Source of the DNA: Devosia indica
GTDB taxonomy: Bacteria; Pseudomonadota; Alphaproteobacteria; Rhizobiales; Devosiaceae
Length of the DNA stretch: 64,000 bases
Direction of reading: 5' to 3'
Assembly: GCF_003056405.1 (NCBI RefSeq)
Contig: NZ_PYVZ01000016.1
Coordinates: 45,789-109,788 of the forward strand
The notes under the pieces were generated by a model. That model was not told the DNA's origin and did not search any database. It was given only the letters and a program-made list of their open reading frames with translations. Made by a program: the position numbers and the translations under genes. Shown piece after piece: positions 36,917 to 45,874 of the stretch (within the stretch, counting starts at the first letter, position 1; each line of letters opens with the position of its first letter).

Positions 36917-37516
36917 ATGACACTGCGCCTCTGCCTCTTGCCTCTGCTGCTGATGACCAGCCCGGTTGCTGCTGTCGAGATTGCCTGCGAAGGCGCCTTT
37001 GCCATTGATTCCTCCGAAGCCCGGCTGATCGAGATCTACGGTGCCGACAATGTGCGCACCGGCATTGTGCCCGGCCCGGAGGGCACCGAAATGCTTGCCA
37101 CCGAGGTCTACCCAGACAGCGCCAAGCGGCGGCTGCAATTTGTCTGGTGGGACGAGCAGGCGCGAACCGATCTCAGCTATGTCGAACTGCCGGCCAAAAT
37201 GAGTGGTCCCGGTGGCGTGCGCTATGGCATGAGCGTCGCTCAGGTCGAAGCGCTCAATGGCGCACCCTTCACCCTGAGTGGGTTCGGCTGGGACTATGGC
37301 GGTCATGCCGGTTTTGACAAGGGTGCGTTGTCTGATCTGCCAGGCGGCTGCGCGGTCGGCGTGACCTTCAGCCCCGAATACTATCCAGAAGGGCTCGATG
37401 CGGACGAAATCATCGGCGACCGACCGGTGCAATCGAACAACCCCCTGCTTGAACAGGTCAATGCCCGCGTGGATCAGGTCTTTGTCAGCTACCCCCATCC
37501 CGACTATCGCGAATAA
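36917..37516 (+). CDS. Exported protein of unknown function
   Basis: 199 residues. Signal peptide MTLRLCLLPLLLMTSPVAA, cut near residue 19. Mature part has two Cys (EIACEGAF and GGCAVGV) that could pair, and the stretch VRYGMSVAQVEALNGAPFTLSGFGWDYGG split across a turn resembles small periplasmic domains seen in other hypothetical proteins. ATG 36917 with GGAGG upstream. It lies just before the B12 riboswitch, on the same strand. No function assigned. Confidence 0.75.
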   Translation: MTLRLCLLPLLLMTSPVAAVEIACEGAFAIDSSEARLIEIYGADNVRTGIVPGPEGTEMLATEVYPDSAKRRLQFVWWDEQARTDLSYVELPAKMSGPGGVRYGMSVAQVEALNGAPFTLSGFGWDYGGHAGFDKGALSDLPGGCAVGVTFSPEYYPEGLDADEIIGDRPVQSNNPLLEQVNARVDQVFVSYPHPDYRE

Positions 37517-37552
37517 GCCGCCATTGACCGGTGGCCTGGCTGCGCCTAACAC

Positions 37553-37757
37553 TGGTTTCAGGTTGGTTCCCCGCGCGCAAAGGCGCAACGGGATCAAAAG
37601 GGAACACGGTGCGGCGTACCCATCAGGGACCAAATCCGTGGCTGCCCCCGCAACTGTAAGCGGCGAGTGCCCTCCTATACGCCACTGATCTCCATTGGGA
37701 GATTGGGAAGGTGGAGCGGCACATTGACCCGCGAGCCAGGAGACCTGCCAGCCTCTG
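37553..37757 (+). ncRNA. Cobalamin (adenosylcobalamin) riboswitch
   Basis: The conserved features are in order: AAAAGGGAACACGGTGCGGC near 37596-37615, the core GGCTGCCCCCGCAACTGTAA with GCGG (about 37640-37663), CCACTG (37682-37687), GGGAAGGTGGAGC and the B12 box GCCAGGAGACCTGCC (37735-37749). The aptamer ends about 160 bp before the permease start, leaving room for an expression platform. It should turn down the permease-cobW-cobN-cobO unit when B12 is plentiful. Confidence 0.95.
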
Positions 37758-37914
37758 ATCGCATACTCGACTGTCGGTGGGACAGATGGAGGCCAAGATG
37801 TTCAAGCCGTCCGGCTAACCCTGGATCGGGACCCGGTGTCCCATGCGCCATGCTGCGAGAGCATCATCGCGCGCTGTTGCCAATTCCCGTGATTTCCATT
37901 CTGGACACTTGATC

Positions 37915-38586
37915 ATGCATATCGAACCCGAACTCGTATCCCCTGAAAAAATGCTGCTCGCCTATGGTACGGCCGCCGCCGCTGGTGCCATGACGATCAA
38001 ATTCGCTGCCGACGCCATTACCGAACGCGGCTTGGTTTCCCTTGCCGCCCGGGCCGTTCTGGCCACGGCCGCCGTCTTCGTCTTTTTCGAAGTCTTCCCG
38101 CATTATCCGGTAGGCGTCAGCGAGGTGCATCTTATCCTCGGCTCCACCCTGCTGCTGCTTTTTGGCGCCGCTCCGGCTGCCATCGGCCTCGCGCTGGGTC
38201 TCCTGATCCAGGGGCTGTTCTTCGCTCCCTTCGACCTGCCGCAATATTTCGCCAATGTGACCACGCTGGTCGCGCCCCTGGTCGCCATCAAATTCCTGGC
38301 CGATCGCATCATTGCGCCCAACACCCCTTACGTAGATTTGCGCTATGGCCAGGCTTTGGCCCTGTCAGCGACCTATCAGGGTGGCGTTGTGCTTTGGGTG
38401 GGTTTCTGGGCGCTCTACGGCCAGGGCTTCGGGGCAGAAAACCTCACCTCTGTCGCAACCTTCGGTGGCGCCTATATGCTGGTGGTCTTGCTCGAGCCGC
38501 TGGTCGACCTGGCGGTGCTGGCCGGCGCCAAGCTGGCGCGGGGCCTTGCCAGGACCGGTCTGGTCACACCGCGCCTCTACGCCTGA
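37915..38586 (+). CDS. cbiM: CbiM-like cobalt ECF transporter permease
   Basis: 223 residues, about six hydrophobic helices. The N-terminus MHIEPELV echoes the metal-binding MHI(P/M) start of CbiM, and VGVSEVHLILGSTLLLLFG matches the conserved second region. Placement directly under a B12 riboswitch supports cobalt uptake. No CbiN/CbiQ/CbiO partners are adjacent, so it would act alone or with a shared ECF module. ATG 37915 chosen because the conserved His2 must be at the N-terminus. Confidence 0.82.
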   Translation: MHIEPELVSPEKMLLAYGTAAAAGAMTIKFAADAITERGLVSLAARAVLATAAVFVFFEVFPHYPVGVSEVHLILGSTLLLLFGAAPAAIGLALGLLIQGLFFAPFDLPQYFANVTTLVAPLVAIKFLADRIIAPNTPYVDLRYGQALALSATYQGGVVLWVGFWALYGQGFGAENLTSVATFGGAYMLVVLLEPLVDLAVLAGAKLARGLARTGLVTPRLYA

Positions 38587-38656
38587 TTTTTTATTCCAAT
38601 CCCAAAGGCGCGCGTCCTCGCGGGAGGCGCGTCTTCTTCATGCAGGCGGACCCGAT

Positions 38657-39706
38657 ATGACCACCAAGATCCCCACCACTGTCATCACCGGCTTTCTCGG
38701 CGCCGGAAAGACCACGTTGGTGCGCCACATGCTGGCGCACGCGCCCAAGGGCAAGCGCATTGCCCTGATCATCAACGAGTTCGGCGATCTGGGCGTCGAC
38801 AAGGATATTCTGGCCGGCTGTGGTGACGAAACCTGCCGCGAAGAGGACATGGTCGAGCTCTCCAACGGCTGCATCTGCTGCACCGTGGCCGACGAGTTCA
38901 TTCCCACCATGCAGGCGCTACTGGCCCGCGACGAGAAATTCGATCACATCGTCATCGAAACCTCGGGCCTGGCCTTGCCGCAACCCTTGATCCGCGCCTT
39001 CAACTGGCCCGAGATCAAGGCCCAGGTCACCATTGATGGCGTGGTCACGGTGGCGGACGCCGCGGCCCTCGCCGAAGGCCGCTTTGCCAGTGACGAAGCG
39101 GCAGTCGATGCCCAGCGCCGGCAGGACGAAATGCTCGATCATGAGACGCCGCTGGGCGAACTTTTCGAAGACCAGCTTTCCGCCGCCGACATGATCGTCA
39201 TCAACAAGACCGATCTGGTCGATCCGGCCATGCTCGATGCGGTGGAAGCCAATATCCGTGCCGAACTCCGGCCCGGCGTCGGCGTCATCCGCGCTGCCAA
39301 CGGTCACGTCGATATCACTGCCCTGCTTGGCATGGGCATGTCCTCCGAAGACGACATCGCCAACCGCCCCAGCCACCATGAGCTGGAACATGGCGGGGAA
39401 ACCCACGAGCACGACGATTTCGACAGCTTTTCGATGACCCTGCCTAGTATTCAGGGCAAGGATCACCTGCTCTCGATCATCGAAGAAACCATCAAGTCCC
39501 ACGATGTGCTGCGCCTGAAGGGCTTTGCCGCTGTGCCCGGCACTGCTGCGCGTCTCGCCATCCAGGCCGTCGGTCCGCGCGTTACCGCCTATTTTGACCG
39601 GCCCTGGAAGCCCGGCGAGGCCAAGGTGACCTCGCTCGTCGTCATCGGTGAATCGCCGCTCGACCGTGCGGCGATTACGCAAAGTCTGGGGCAGGCGGCG
39701 GCCTGA
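38657..39706 (+). CDS. cobW: Cobalamin biosynthesis GTPase CobW
   Basis: 349 residues. G-domain with ITGFLGAGKTTLVRHML (about 9-25), the metal site CICC (SNGCICCTVA, about 73-82), ETSG and NKTD motifs; a His-rich linker (HHELEHGGETHEHDDF, about 236-251) and the CobW C-terminal domain (VLRLKGFAAVPG). COG0523 metallochaperone thought to deliver Co(II) to the CobNST chelatase. ATG 38657 overlaps a 6-codon leader frame starting at 38640. Lies between the riboswitch-controlled permease and cobN. Confidence 0.93.
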   Translation: MTTKIPTTVITGFLGAGKTTLVRHMLAHAPKGKRIALIINEFGDLGVDKDILAGCGDETCREEDMVELSNGCICCTVADEFIPTMQALLARDEKFDHIVIETSGLALPQPLIRAFNWPEIKAQVTIDGVVTVADAAALAEGRFASDEAAVDAQRRQDEMLDHETPLGELFEDQLSAADMIVINKTDLVDPAMLDAVEANIRAELRPGVGVIRAANGHVDITALLGMGMSSEDDIANRPSHHELEHGGETHEHDDFDSFSMTLPSIQGKDHLLSIIEETIKSHDVLRLKGFAAVPGTAARLAIQAVGPRVTAYFDRPWKPGEAKVTSLVVIGESPLDRAAITQSLGQAAA

Positions 39707-39709
39707 TCC

Positions 39710-42700
39710 ATGCACCTCCTCTCCGCCCAGGCCGGTGCGATACAGCAAGAGGGCGAGGCTATCGACCTCGCCCAGTCCCCCGGGGACTATGTCTTCGCGT
39801 CTTCGGCAGACAGTGAACTGGCCATGCTGGCCGGTGCGGCCGACCGGGCAGGGGAGGGCGGCCTGCGTCTGGCCAATACGTTGCGGCTCTCCAACAATCT
39901 CTCGGTCGACATGTGGCTGGAGCAAACCGTTGCTCATGCCAGGCTGGTGGTGCTCCGCCTCATCGGCGGCGCTGCCTATTTTCAATACGGCGTGGACGAA
40001 CTGACCGCCCTTTGCGCGAACCGCAACATTCCCCTCGTCCTCCTCCCCGGCGACGCCAATCCTGACCCGATCCTGCAATCGCGCTCCACCATCCCCCCCG
40101 ACGACTGGACGAGCCTTCACCAACTCTTCATTGCCGGTGGCCCCGATAATGCCGATGCAATTCTGCAGGCATTCTCGAGACTGGCTGTTGGCGTAGAGGT
40201 TCCGGCGTCTCAAAATTTGCTGGCCGGGGATATTGCGCCCCAGCCTTTCCCCCGCTTCGGCCTTTGGCATCCCAGAACCGGCGTCACCGACGAGGCCGGG
40301 CTGCAGGGTGTCCGCGCACCGGGAACGGGCTCCTCCCCCTATCGGGGGAAGGCCGGGTCGGGGTACATCCCCATTCTGTTCTACCGCGCCGCTCTCGAAG
40401 GCGCCGGCACTGCCACGCTCGAAGCCCTTGTTGCCGAACTGGAGGCCCGTGGCCTTGCCCCGGTGCCCATTGTCGTTTCCTCGCTCAAGGAGGCGGCCTG
40501 CAGCGCCTTCGCGCAGCAGGTCTTCGCAGCCTTCCCACCGGCCGCCATTTTCAACCTCACGGCATTTGCCCTCGGCGTGGCCGATCTCGACGACAAGGCC
40601 AATCCCTTTGCAGGCACCGATGCGCCGGTAATCCAGCTCATCCAGTCCGGTCGTTCCGAGAGCCAATGGGCCGCCGACCCGCAAGGGCTCTCCTCCAAGG
40701 ACATGGCGATGTATCTCGTCATGCCCGAAGTCGACGGCCGCATTGGCGGCCTTCTGGTGGGTCATAAGGCCGATGCTGTCTGGCACGAGCGCACGCAATG
40801 CCCGCTCTCGGCCTATGCGCCCGACCTTGGCGGCATCCGCCGCGCCGTCGATCTCGCCGCCAATTGGGCCCGCCTGCGCGCCACGCCTCGGCCCGAACGC
40901 AAGGTCGCATTCGTCCTCGCCAACTACCCCATCCGCGACGGCCGCCTCGCCAACGGCGTCGGCTACGACGCGCCCGAGTCCACCGTGCGCATGCTGATGG
41001 CGCTGGACCGGGCGGGGTATTCGTTGTCGTCCACCGGCCCGAAGCCCCTCCCCCTTGAGGGGAGGGGTTGGGGTGGGGGGTCATTTCCCCCCAGATATCC
41101 CACCACCTCCGCCGACCTCATCACCCGCCTCACCTCCGGCCCCACAAACGCCAATCCCCAACGCGGCCATTCCGACGCCGTCTTGCCGCTCTCCCGCTAC
41201 GCCGAACTTTTCAACGCGCTCCCGGAAGAAATCCGCGCCGCTGTCATCGCCCGCTGGGGCGATCCGGCAACGGATCCCTTTATCAGGGACAACGCCTTCC
41301 ACCTGCCGGCCCATCGCTTCGGCAATATCGTCATCCTGCTCCAGCCTGCCCGCGGCTATCATCTGGACGAGACCGAAAGCTACCACGATCCGGCCCTGGT
41401 GCCGCCGCACGCCTATTTCGCTGCCTATCTCTGGCTGCGCCGCGAGTTTGGCGCCCACGCCCTCATTCACAATGGCAAGCACGGCACGCTCGAATGGCTG
41501 CCCGGCAAGTCGGCGGCGCTCGATGCCGATTGCTATCCCGATGCCCTCTGGGGCCAACTGCCCCATCTCTATCCCTTCATCGTCAATGATCCGGGCGAGG
41601 GCACCCAGGCCAAGCGCCGCACCGGGGCCGTTATCATCGACCATCTGGTGCCCCCGCTCACCCGCGCCGAGACCTATGGGCCGCTGAAAGATCTCGAGGC
41701 CCTGCTTGATGAATATTATGCCGCCTCCGGCATGGATCGACGCCGCCTCGCCGATCTCAAGCGCCGCATTCTCGATTTCACCCGCGACAGCCGCCTCGAC
41801 CAGGACATCGGTCTGCCCGAAGGCGAGACCGAAGCCCTGATCAAGATCGACAACTTCCTCTGCGATTTGAAGGAAGCCCAGATACGCGACGGCCTGCATG
41901 TGTTCGGGTCATCGCCCGCGGGAGGCTTCGCGCGAGACCTTGCCGTCGCGTTGGCCAGAATACCCCGAGGAGAAGCGCCCGGGGATAACTCGCTCATTCG
42001 CGCCCTCGCCGACGATCTGAAGCTAGGCTTCGACCCGCTCACCGCCAAGCTGGGCACCCCCTGGACCGGGCCTTCATCGGACGGTCCCGAATCCGTTCAT
42101 CCTGACCCTCCAGGAGGGGTGCGCCGGGTGGGCGATATGGTCGAAAAGCTCGAAACCATCGCCGCCGATCTTGTCGCCGGCACACGCGTTTGCCAGCCCG
42201 ATTGGCCCGCAACCCGCGCCGTTCTCGACACTGTCGAAACCACGATTAAGCCCCGTCTCGCCGCCTCGGGACCCGCAGAAATGCAGGCTTTTCTGGACGC
42301 GCTCGACGGCAAGTTCATCGCTCCCGGCCCCTCCGGCGCCCCCTCCCGCGGCCGCCTCGATGTCCTGCCCACGGGGCGCAATTTCTATTCCGTCGATACC
42401 CGCGCGGTTCCCACGCCAAGTGCTTGGGAACTCGGCAGAAAATCCGCCGAAAGCTTGGTTTTGCGGCACTTGCAGGACCATGGCCACTACCTGCGCGCCG
42501 TCGCCCTTTCGGTCTGGGGCACTGCCAATATGCGCACCGGCGGCGATGACATCGCCCAGGCACTGGCCCTGATCGGCGCGCGGCCCACATGGGACCCCGG
42601 TTCGCTGCGCATCTCGGGCTATGAGATCATCCCGCTGGCAAAACTCGGCCGCCCCCGCGTCGACGTCACCCTCCGGATTTCCGGCTTTTTCCGCGATGCC

Positions 42701-43552
42701 TTCCCGGCACAGATTGCGCTGTTCGACCGGGCCGTCCGCGCCATCGGCGCGCTGGACGAGCCGGAAGACGACAACCCCATTGCCGCCCGCATGCGCGCCG
42801 AGGCGCTTGGGTTGATGGCATCTGGCAAGTCGGAGGAGGCCGCTGCCCTGGAGGCTGGCGCCCGAATTTTCGGTTCCAAGCCAGGCACTTACGGCGCCGG
42901 CCTTGGCCAGTTGATCGACAATGGCAAGTGGACAGACAAGGCTGATCTCGCCGACCAGGCCATCGCCTGGGGGCAATATGCCTATGGCGCGACGGCCGCC
43001 GGTCTGCCCCTACAGGACCGCTTCCGCGCTCGCCTCGGCCAGCTCGATGCCGTCATCCACAATCAGGACAATCGCGAGCACGATCTGCTCGATAGCGATA
43101 ACTACTACCAGTTCGAGGGCGGGTTGTCCCTTGCCGCCGAAACGCTTTCCGGCCACGAGCCAGCCGCCTATCACAACGACCATTCCCGCCCGGAAATGCC
43201 GAAAATCCGTACGCTGGAAGAAGAGATCAGCCACGTCATGCGCTCACGTGTGGTCAACCCGAAATGGATCGCCGGCATGCAGCGCCACGGTTATCGCGGC
43301 GCCTTCGAGATTATCGCCACGGTCGATTTCATGTTCGCCTTCGCCGTCACCACCGGCGCCGTGAAGACGCATCATTTCGACCTCGCTTTCGAGGCATTTG
43401 TCGAGAATGATGCCGTGCGCGAATGGCTGATTGAGGCCAACAGCTTCGGCTATGATGAACTGCTCTCCAAGTTCAACCAAGCCCGCCAGCGCGGCCTCTG
43501 GTCGCCGCGCTCCAATTCCGTGTTCGCCTATTTGGAATCCTCACATGACTGA
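39710..43552 (+). CDS. cobN: Aerobic cobaltochelatase large subunit
   Basis: 1280 residues. ATP-dependent insertion of cobalt into hydrogenobyrinic a,c-diamide together with CobS and CobT (not in the window). Recognisable: N-terminal MHLLSAQAGAIQ, LFYRAALEG, ALIHNGKHGTLEWLPGKS (about 585-602), NDPGEGTQAKRR, DSDNYYQFEGGL and the C-terminal ALRMRSRVVNPKW-type region (SHVMRSRVVNPKWIAGM). Two G/C-rich palindromic repeats lie in frame at about residues 207-219 and 445-457. Starts 3 bases after the cobW stop and overlaps cobO by 8 bases. Confidence 0.95.
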   Translation: MHLLSAQAGAIQQEGEAIDLAQSPGDYVFASSADSELAMLAGAADRAGEGGLRLANTLRLSNNLSVDMWLEQTVAHARLVVLRLIGGAAYFQYGVDELTALCANRNIPLVLLPGDANPDPILQSRSTIPPDDWTSLHQLFIAGGPDNADAILQAFSRLAVGVEVPASQNLLAGDIAPQPFPRFGLWHPRTGVTDEAGLQGVRAPGTGSSPYRGKAGSGYIPILFYRAALEGAGTATLEALVAELEARGLAPVPIVVSSLKEAACSAFAQQVFAAFPPAAIFNLTAFALGVADLDDKANPFAGTDAPVIQLIQSGRSESQWAADPQGLSSKDMAMYLVMPEVDGRIGGLLVGHKADAVWHERTQCPLSAYAPDLGGIRRAVDLAANWARLRATPRPERKVAFVLANYPIRDGRLANGVGYDAPESTVRMLMALDRAGYSLSSTGPKPLPLEGRGWGGGSFPPRYPTTSADLITRLTSGPTNANPQRGHSDAVLPLSRYAELFNALPEEIRAAVIARWGDPATDPFIRDNAFHLPAHRFGNIVILLQPARGYHLDETESYHDPALVPPHAYFAAYLWLRREFGAHALIHNGKHGTLEWLPGKSAALDADCYPDALWGQLPHLYPFIVNDPGEGTQAKRRTGAVIIDHLVPPLTRAETYGPLKDLEALLDEYYAASGMDRRRLADLKRRILDFTRDSRLDQDIGLPEGETEALIKIDNFLCDLKEAQIRDGLHVFGSSPAGGFARDLAVALARIPRGEAPGDNSLIRALADDLKLGFDPLTAKLGTPWTGPSSDGPESVHPDPPGGVRRVGDMVEKLETIAADLVAGTRVCQPDWPATRAVLDTVETTIKPRLAASGPAEMQAFLDALDGKFIAPGPSGAPSRGRLDVLPTGRNFYSVDTRAVPTPSAWELGRKSAESLVLRHLQDHGHYLRAVALSVWGTANMRTGGDDIAQALALIGARPTWDPGSLRISGYEIIPLAKLGRPRVDVTLRISGFFRDAFPAQIALFDRAVRAIGALDEPEDDNPIAARMRAEALGLMASGKSEEAAALEAGARIFGSKPGTYGAGLGQLIDNGKWTDKADLADQAIAWGQYAYGATAAGLPLQDRFRARLGQLDAVIHNQDNREHDLLDSDNYYQFEGGLSLAAETLSGHEPAAYHNDHSRPEMPKIRTLEEEISHVMRSRVVNPKWIAGMQRHGYRGAFEIIATVDFMFAFAVTTGAVKTHHFDLAFEAFVENDAVREWLIEANSFGYDELLSKFNQARQRGLWSPRSNSVFAYLESSHD
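40330..40365. repeat. CCTCCCCCT/GGGGGAGG repeat inside cobN, copy 2
   Basis: CTCCTCCCCCTATCGGGGGA then AGGCCGGGTCGGGGTA. Nearly the same as 63771-63807. Read in frame it gives SSPYRGKAGSGY, just before the conserved IPILFYRA strand of cobN. Confidence 0.8.
41044..41080. repeat. CCTCCCCCT/GGGGGAGG repeat inside cobN, copy 3
   Basis: CCCCTCCCCCTTGAGGGGAG then GGGTTGGGGTGGGG. In frame it gives PLPLEGRGWGGG, a low-complexity patch between MALDRAGYSLSS and TTSADLITRL. Confidence 0.8.
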
Positions 43553-44186
43553 CAAACCCGCCAAGAAGACCGACAGCATGACCGAGGCGGAGCGTGACGC
43601 CTATCACGCTGAAAAGATGAAGAAAAAGAAGGCGGCGCGTGACAAGATCCTGTCCACCAAGACCGAGGAAAAGGGCCTGCTCATTGTCCATACCGGCAAG
43701 GGCAAGGGCAAGTCGACGGCGGCCTTCGGCATGGTGTTCCGGGCACTGGGCAATGGCATGCGCGTCGGCGTGGTGCAGTTCGTCAAAGGGGTCTGGAATA
43801 CCGGCGAGCGCGATGTGCTCGACAAGTTTCCCGACCAGGTGACCATCAACGCCATGGGCGAGGGCTTCACCTGGGATGTTGCCGACCGACAGCGCGATCT
43901 CGCTGCCGCGCGCAAGGCATGGAATCAGGCCAAAGCGCTGATCGCCGACCCGGCCTATGACATGGTGCTGCTCGACGAGCTCAATATCTGCCTGCGCTAT
44001 GATTATCTGCCGCTTGAGGAGGTGGTCGAAAGCTTACGCAACAAGCCGGGAGAAAAGCACGTCATCGTCACCGGCCGCAATGCCAAGGACGAACTGATCG
44101 AAATCGCCGACCTCGTCACCGAAATGACCGAGATCAAGCACCACTTCCGCGCCGGCGTGAAAGCGCAGAAGGGTATTGAGTTCTAG
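43545..44186 (+). CDS. cobO: Corrinoid adenosyltransferase (CobO/BtuR)
   Basis: 213 residues. P-loop HTGKGKGKSTAAFGMV (about 50-65), VQFVKG and VLLDELNICLRYDYLP fit the CobA/CobO/BtuR family, which attaches the 5'-deoxyadenosyl group to cob(I)yrinic acid diamide or cobalamin. N-terminal ~45 residues are Lys-rich and charged, as usual. ATG 43545 overlaps the cobN stop by 8 bases. The TAG overlaps the stop of the convergent secreted gene. Confidence 0.95.
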   Translation: MTDKPAKKTDSMTEAERDAYHAEKMKKKKAARDKILSTKTEEKGLLIVHTGKGKGKSTAAFGMVFRALGNGMRVGVVQFVKGVWNTGERDVLDKFPDQVTINAMGEGFTWDVADRQRDLAAARKAWNQAKALIADPAYDMVLLDELNICLRYDYLPLEEVVESLRNKPGEKHVIVTGRNAKDELIEIADLVTEMTEIKHHFRAGVKAQKGIEF

Positions 44187-44653
44187 CAGTCTGTAGACAC
44201 GAACGAGCGCGAAAGGCCGTCAATCACAGCATCCATCTCTGCCAGGTCGCGAATATTGTACTCGATCCGGTAGGCCGCATAGCTGGCCCCATCACAGAGC
44301 GGTATCATGCGCTGGTAGAAGATGCGGTGGTCGCGCTGGCCGGAAAACACCGCCCATTGCGGGGTCGAGGCCTGATAGGTGATCGCCCAGTTCTCATCGC
44401 TTGCAAAGCGTTGCCGCTGGGTGACCTCGGCTTCGAAATTCTCGAGGAAATAGCCGCCCCATGCCGCCAGGACCTGCTCCGATTTCAGCAGGTAGAAGGT
44501 CTGGCCGTCGCCATTCTCGCTCTCACCCTGGCCTTCATAACCGGGTGGAACATCAAGCTCATAGCCGAAGCGCTCATTGACATAATGCGTCCAGAACTGC
44601 GCCATTGCGGGGGCGGTTGTCAGCAGCAAGGCAATGGCGATCAGGTAGCGCAT
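44183..44653 (-). CDS. Exported protein of unknown function
   Basis: 156 residues. Signal peptide MRYLIAIALLLTTAPAMA. Mature part begins QFWTHYVNERFGYELDVPPG, a pattern of many small periplasmic hypothetical proteins. Two Cys, one at the very end (FVSTDC) and one in IPLCDGASYA, may form a disulfide. Convergent with cobO; likely shares a transcript start with the CDF gene upstream. No function assigned. Confidence 0.75.
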   Translation of the reverse strand: MRYLIAIALLLTTAPAMAQFWTHYVNERFGYELDVPPGYEGQGESENGDGQTFYLLKSEQVLAAWGGYFLENFEAEVTQRQRFASDENWAITYQASTPQWAVFSGQRDHRIFYQRMIPLCDGASYAAYRIEYNIRDLAEMDAVIDGLSRSFVSTDC

Positions 44654-44693
44654 GGCGAGAATGTGCCTGTCCTTCCCTCACGGGGCAAGCCGG

Positions 44694-45587
44694 CTAGAGA
44701 ACAACAATTCCGGCGTGCTTGGCCTTGTCTTCCGGCTCGACATGAATGGTGATCTGCGCATCCCGGACTGCTTTGCGCAATTGGCTTTCAATGCGGTCGC
44801 AGATGCCGTGGGCGTCGTCCACGCTCATCGCGCCGGGCACGACGAGGTGAAAGTCGATAAAGGTCATCCTACCGGCCTGTCGCGTGCGAATGTCGTGTGC
44901 TTCGATGGCACCATCGGCGCTGGTCGCAATCACCTCGCGAATGGTCTTTTGCGTATCGCCCGGAACGGCTACGTCCATTAGTCCGCCCACGCTGTCCCGG
45001 ATGACGCCCCAACCGGACCACAGGATATTGAGCGCCACCAGTGCGGCCAACACGGCGTCCAACTGCGCCCAGCCAGTCGCAAAGACCAGCGCCAGCCCAG
45101 CCAGCACGCCAACCGTCGAGATCACGTCGGTCATCAGATGTTTGCCATCGGCCGCAATCGCCGGCGACTTCGCGGCCTTCCCCTGGCGTAGCAGCACAAA
45201 GGCCCAGACTAGGTTTATCGCCGTGGCCACGCCACTGACCGCCAGTCCCTGCATGGGCGCATCCGGCATCTCCGGCGCCACAAAGCCCATGATGGCCTCT
45301 CGCAAGATCAGGATGGCGGCAACAATGATCATCACCCCCACCAACACGGCGGAGAAATATTCGGCCTTGTGATAACCATAGGGCAGGCTGGCATCGGCCG
45401 GGCGCTGTGCCAGGCGCACCGCAATCAGCGCACCGATGGCGGTCACCACATTGACGATGGATTCCAGCGCGTCCGAATAGAGCGCAATCGAGCCGGTCAG
45501 CCACCAGGCCAGGAATTTGAGCCCCAGCACAATCAGCCCCACCAGAATGCTGGACGCAGCGATGGCCAGGATGCGGTTGGCCGCCAT
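44694..45587 (-). CDS. Cation diffusion facilitator (CDF) metal exporter
   Basis: 297 residues with about six helices (near 8-30, 40-58, 76-98, 112-132, 155-172, 180-198) and a cytosolic C-terminal domain. The transport site Asp pairs appear as LYSDALESIVNV (helix 2) and DGKHLMTDVIST (helix 5); the C-terminal part DIRTRQAGRMTFIDFHLVVP is the dimerisation domain. Exports Zn, Co, Fe or Mn. ATG 45587 with AAGGAGAG upstream. Inserted between two halves of the cob locus; cobalt as a substrate is an attractive guess only. Confidence 0.92.
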   Translation of the reverse strand: MAANRILAIAASSILVGLIVLGLKFLAWWLTGSIALYSDALESIVNVVTAIGALIAVRLAQRPADASLPYGYHKAEYFSAVLVGVMIIVAAILILREAIMGFVAPEMPDAPMQGLAVSGVATAINLVWAFVLLRQGKAAKSPAIAADGKHLMTDVISTVGVLAGLALVFATGWAQLDAVLAALVALNILWSGWGVIRDSVGGLMDVAVPGDTQKTIREVIATSADGAIEAHDIRTRQAGRMTFIDFHLVVPGAMSVDDAHGICDRIESQLRKAVRDAQITIHVEPEDKAKHAGIVVL

Positions 45588-45874
45588 TGTGCTCTCCTTG
45601 GTCTTGAATATTGGCCATAGCGGACCCGTCGCTGGGTCGCAAGTCATTGTATTTGCGAACGATTTTCAGAAGCATTCGTAACTGCGGATCGTTCTGTCGG
45701 CGCCCGGGCCAAGCCATTGATTGACCAAGAACTTTGCCCGGCCTAGAAGCAATGATAGCGCAGCGTTCCCGTGACGGAACTGAAACAGAGCTCGGTGCGG
45801 TCGACCAATTTGCGGGACCAAGCCCGGGGCTGCTCCGGTTTTGAGTGAAGCTGCCTCGTCCGAACGAGGCAAAT

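Noticed and set aside
38918..40798. 626-codon frame opposite cobW and cobN
   Set aside because: Shadow of high-GC coding; no domain.
45588..45874. Second B12 riboswitch upstream of cobE
   Set aside because: No B12 box or conserved core; only generic GC-rich sequence.
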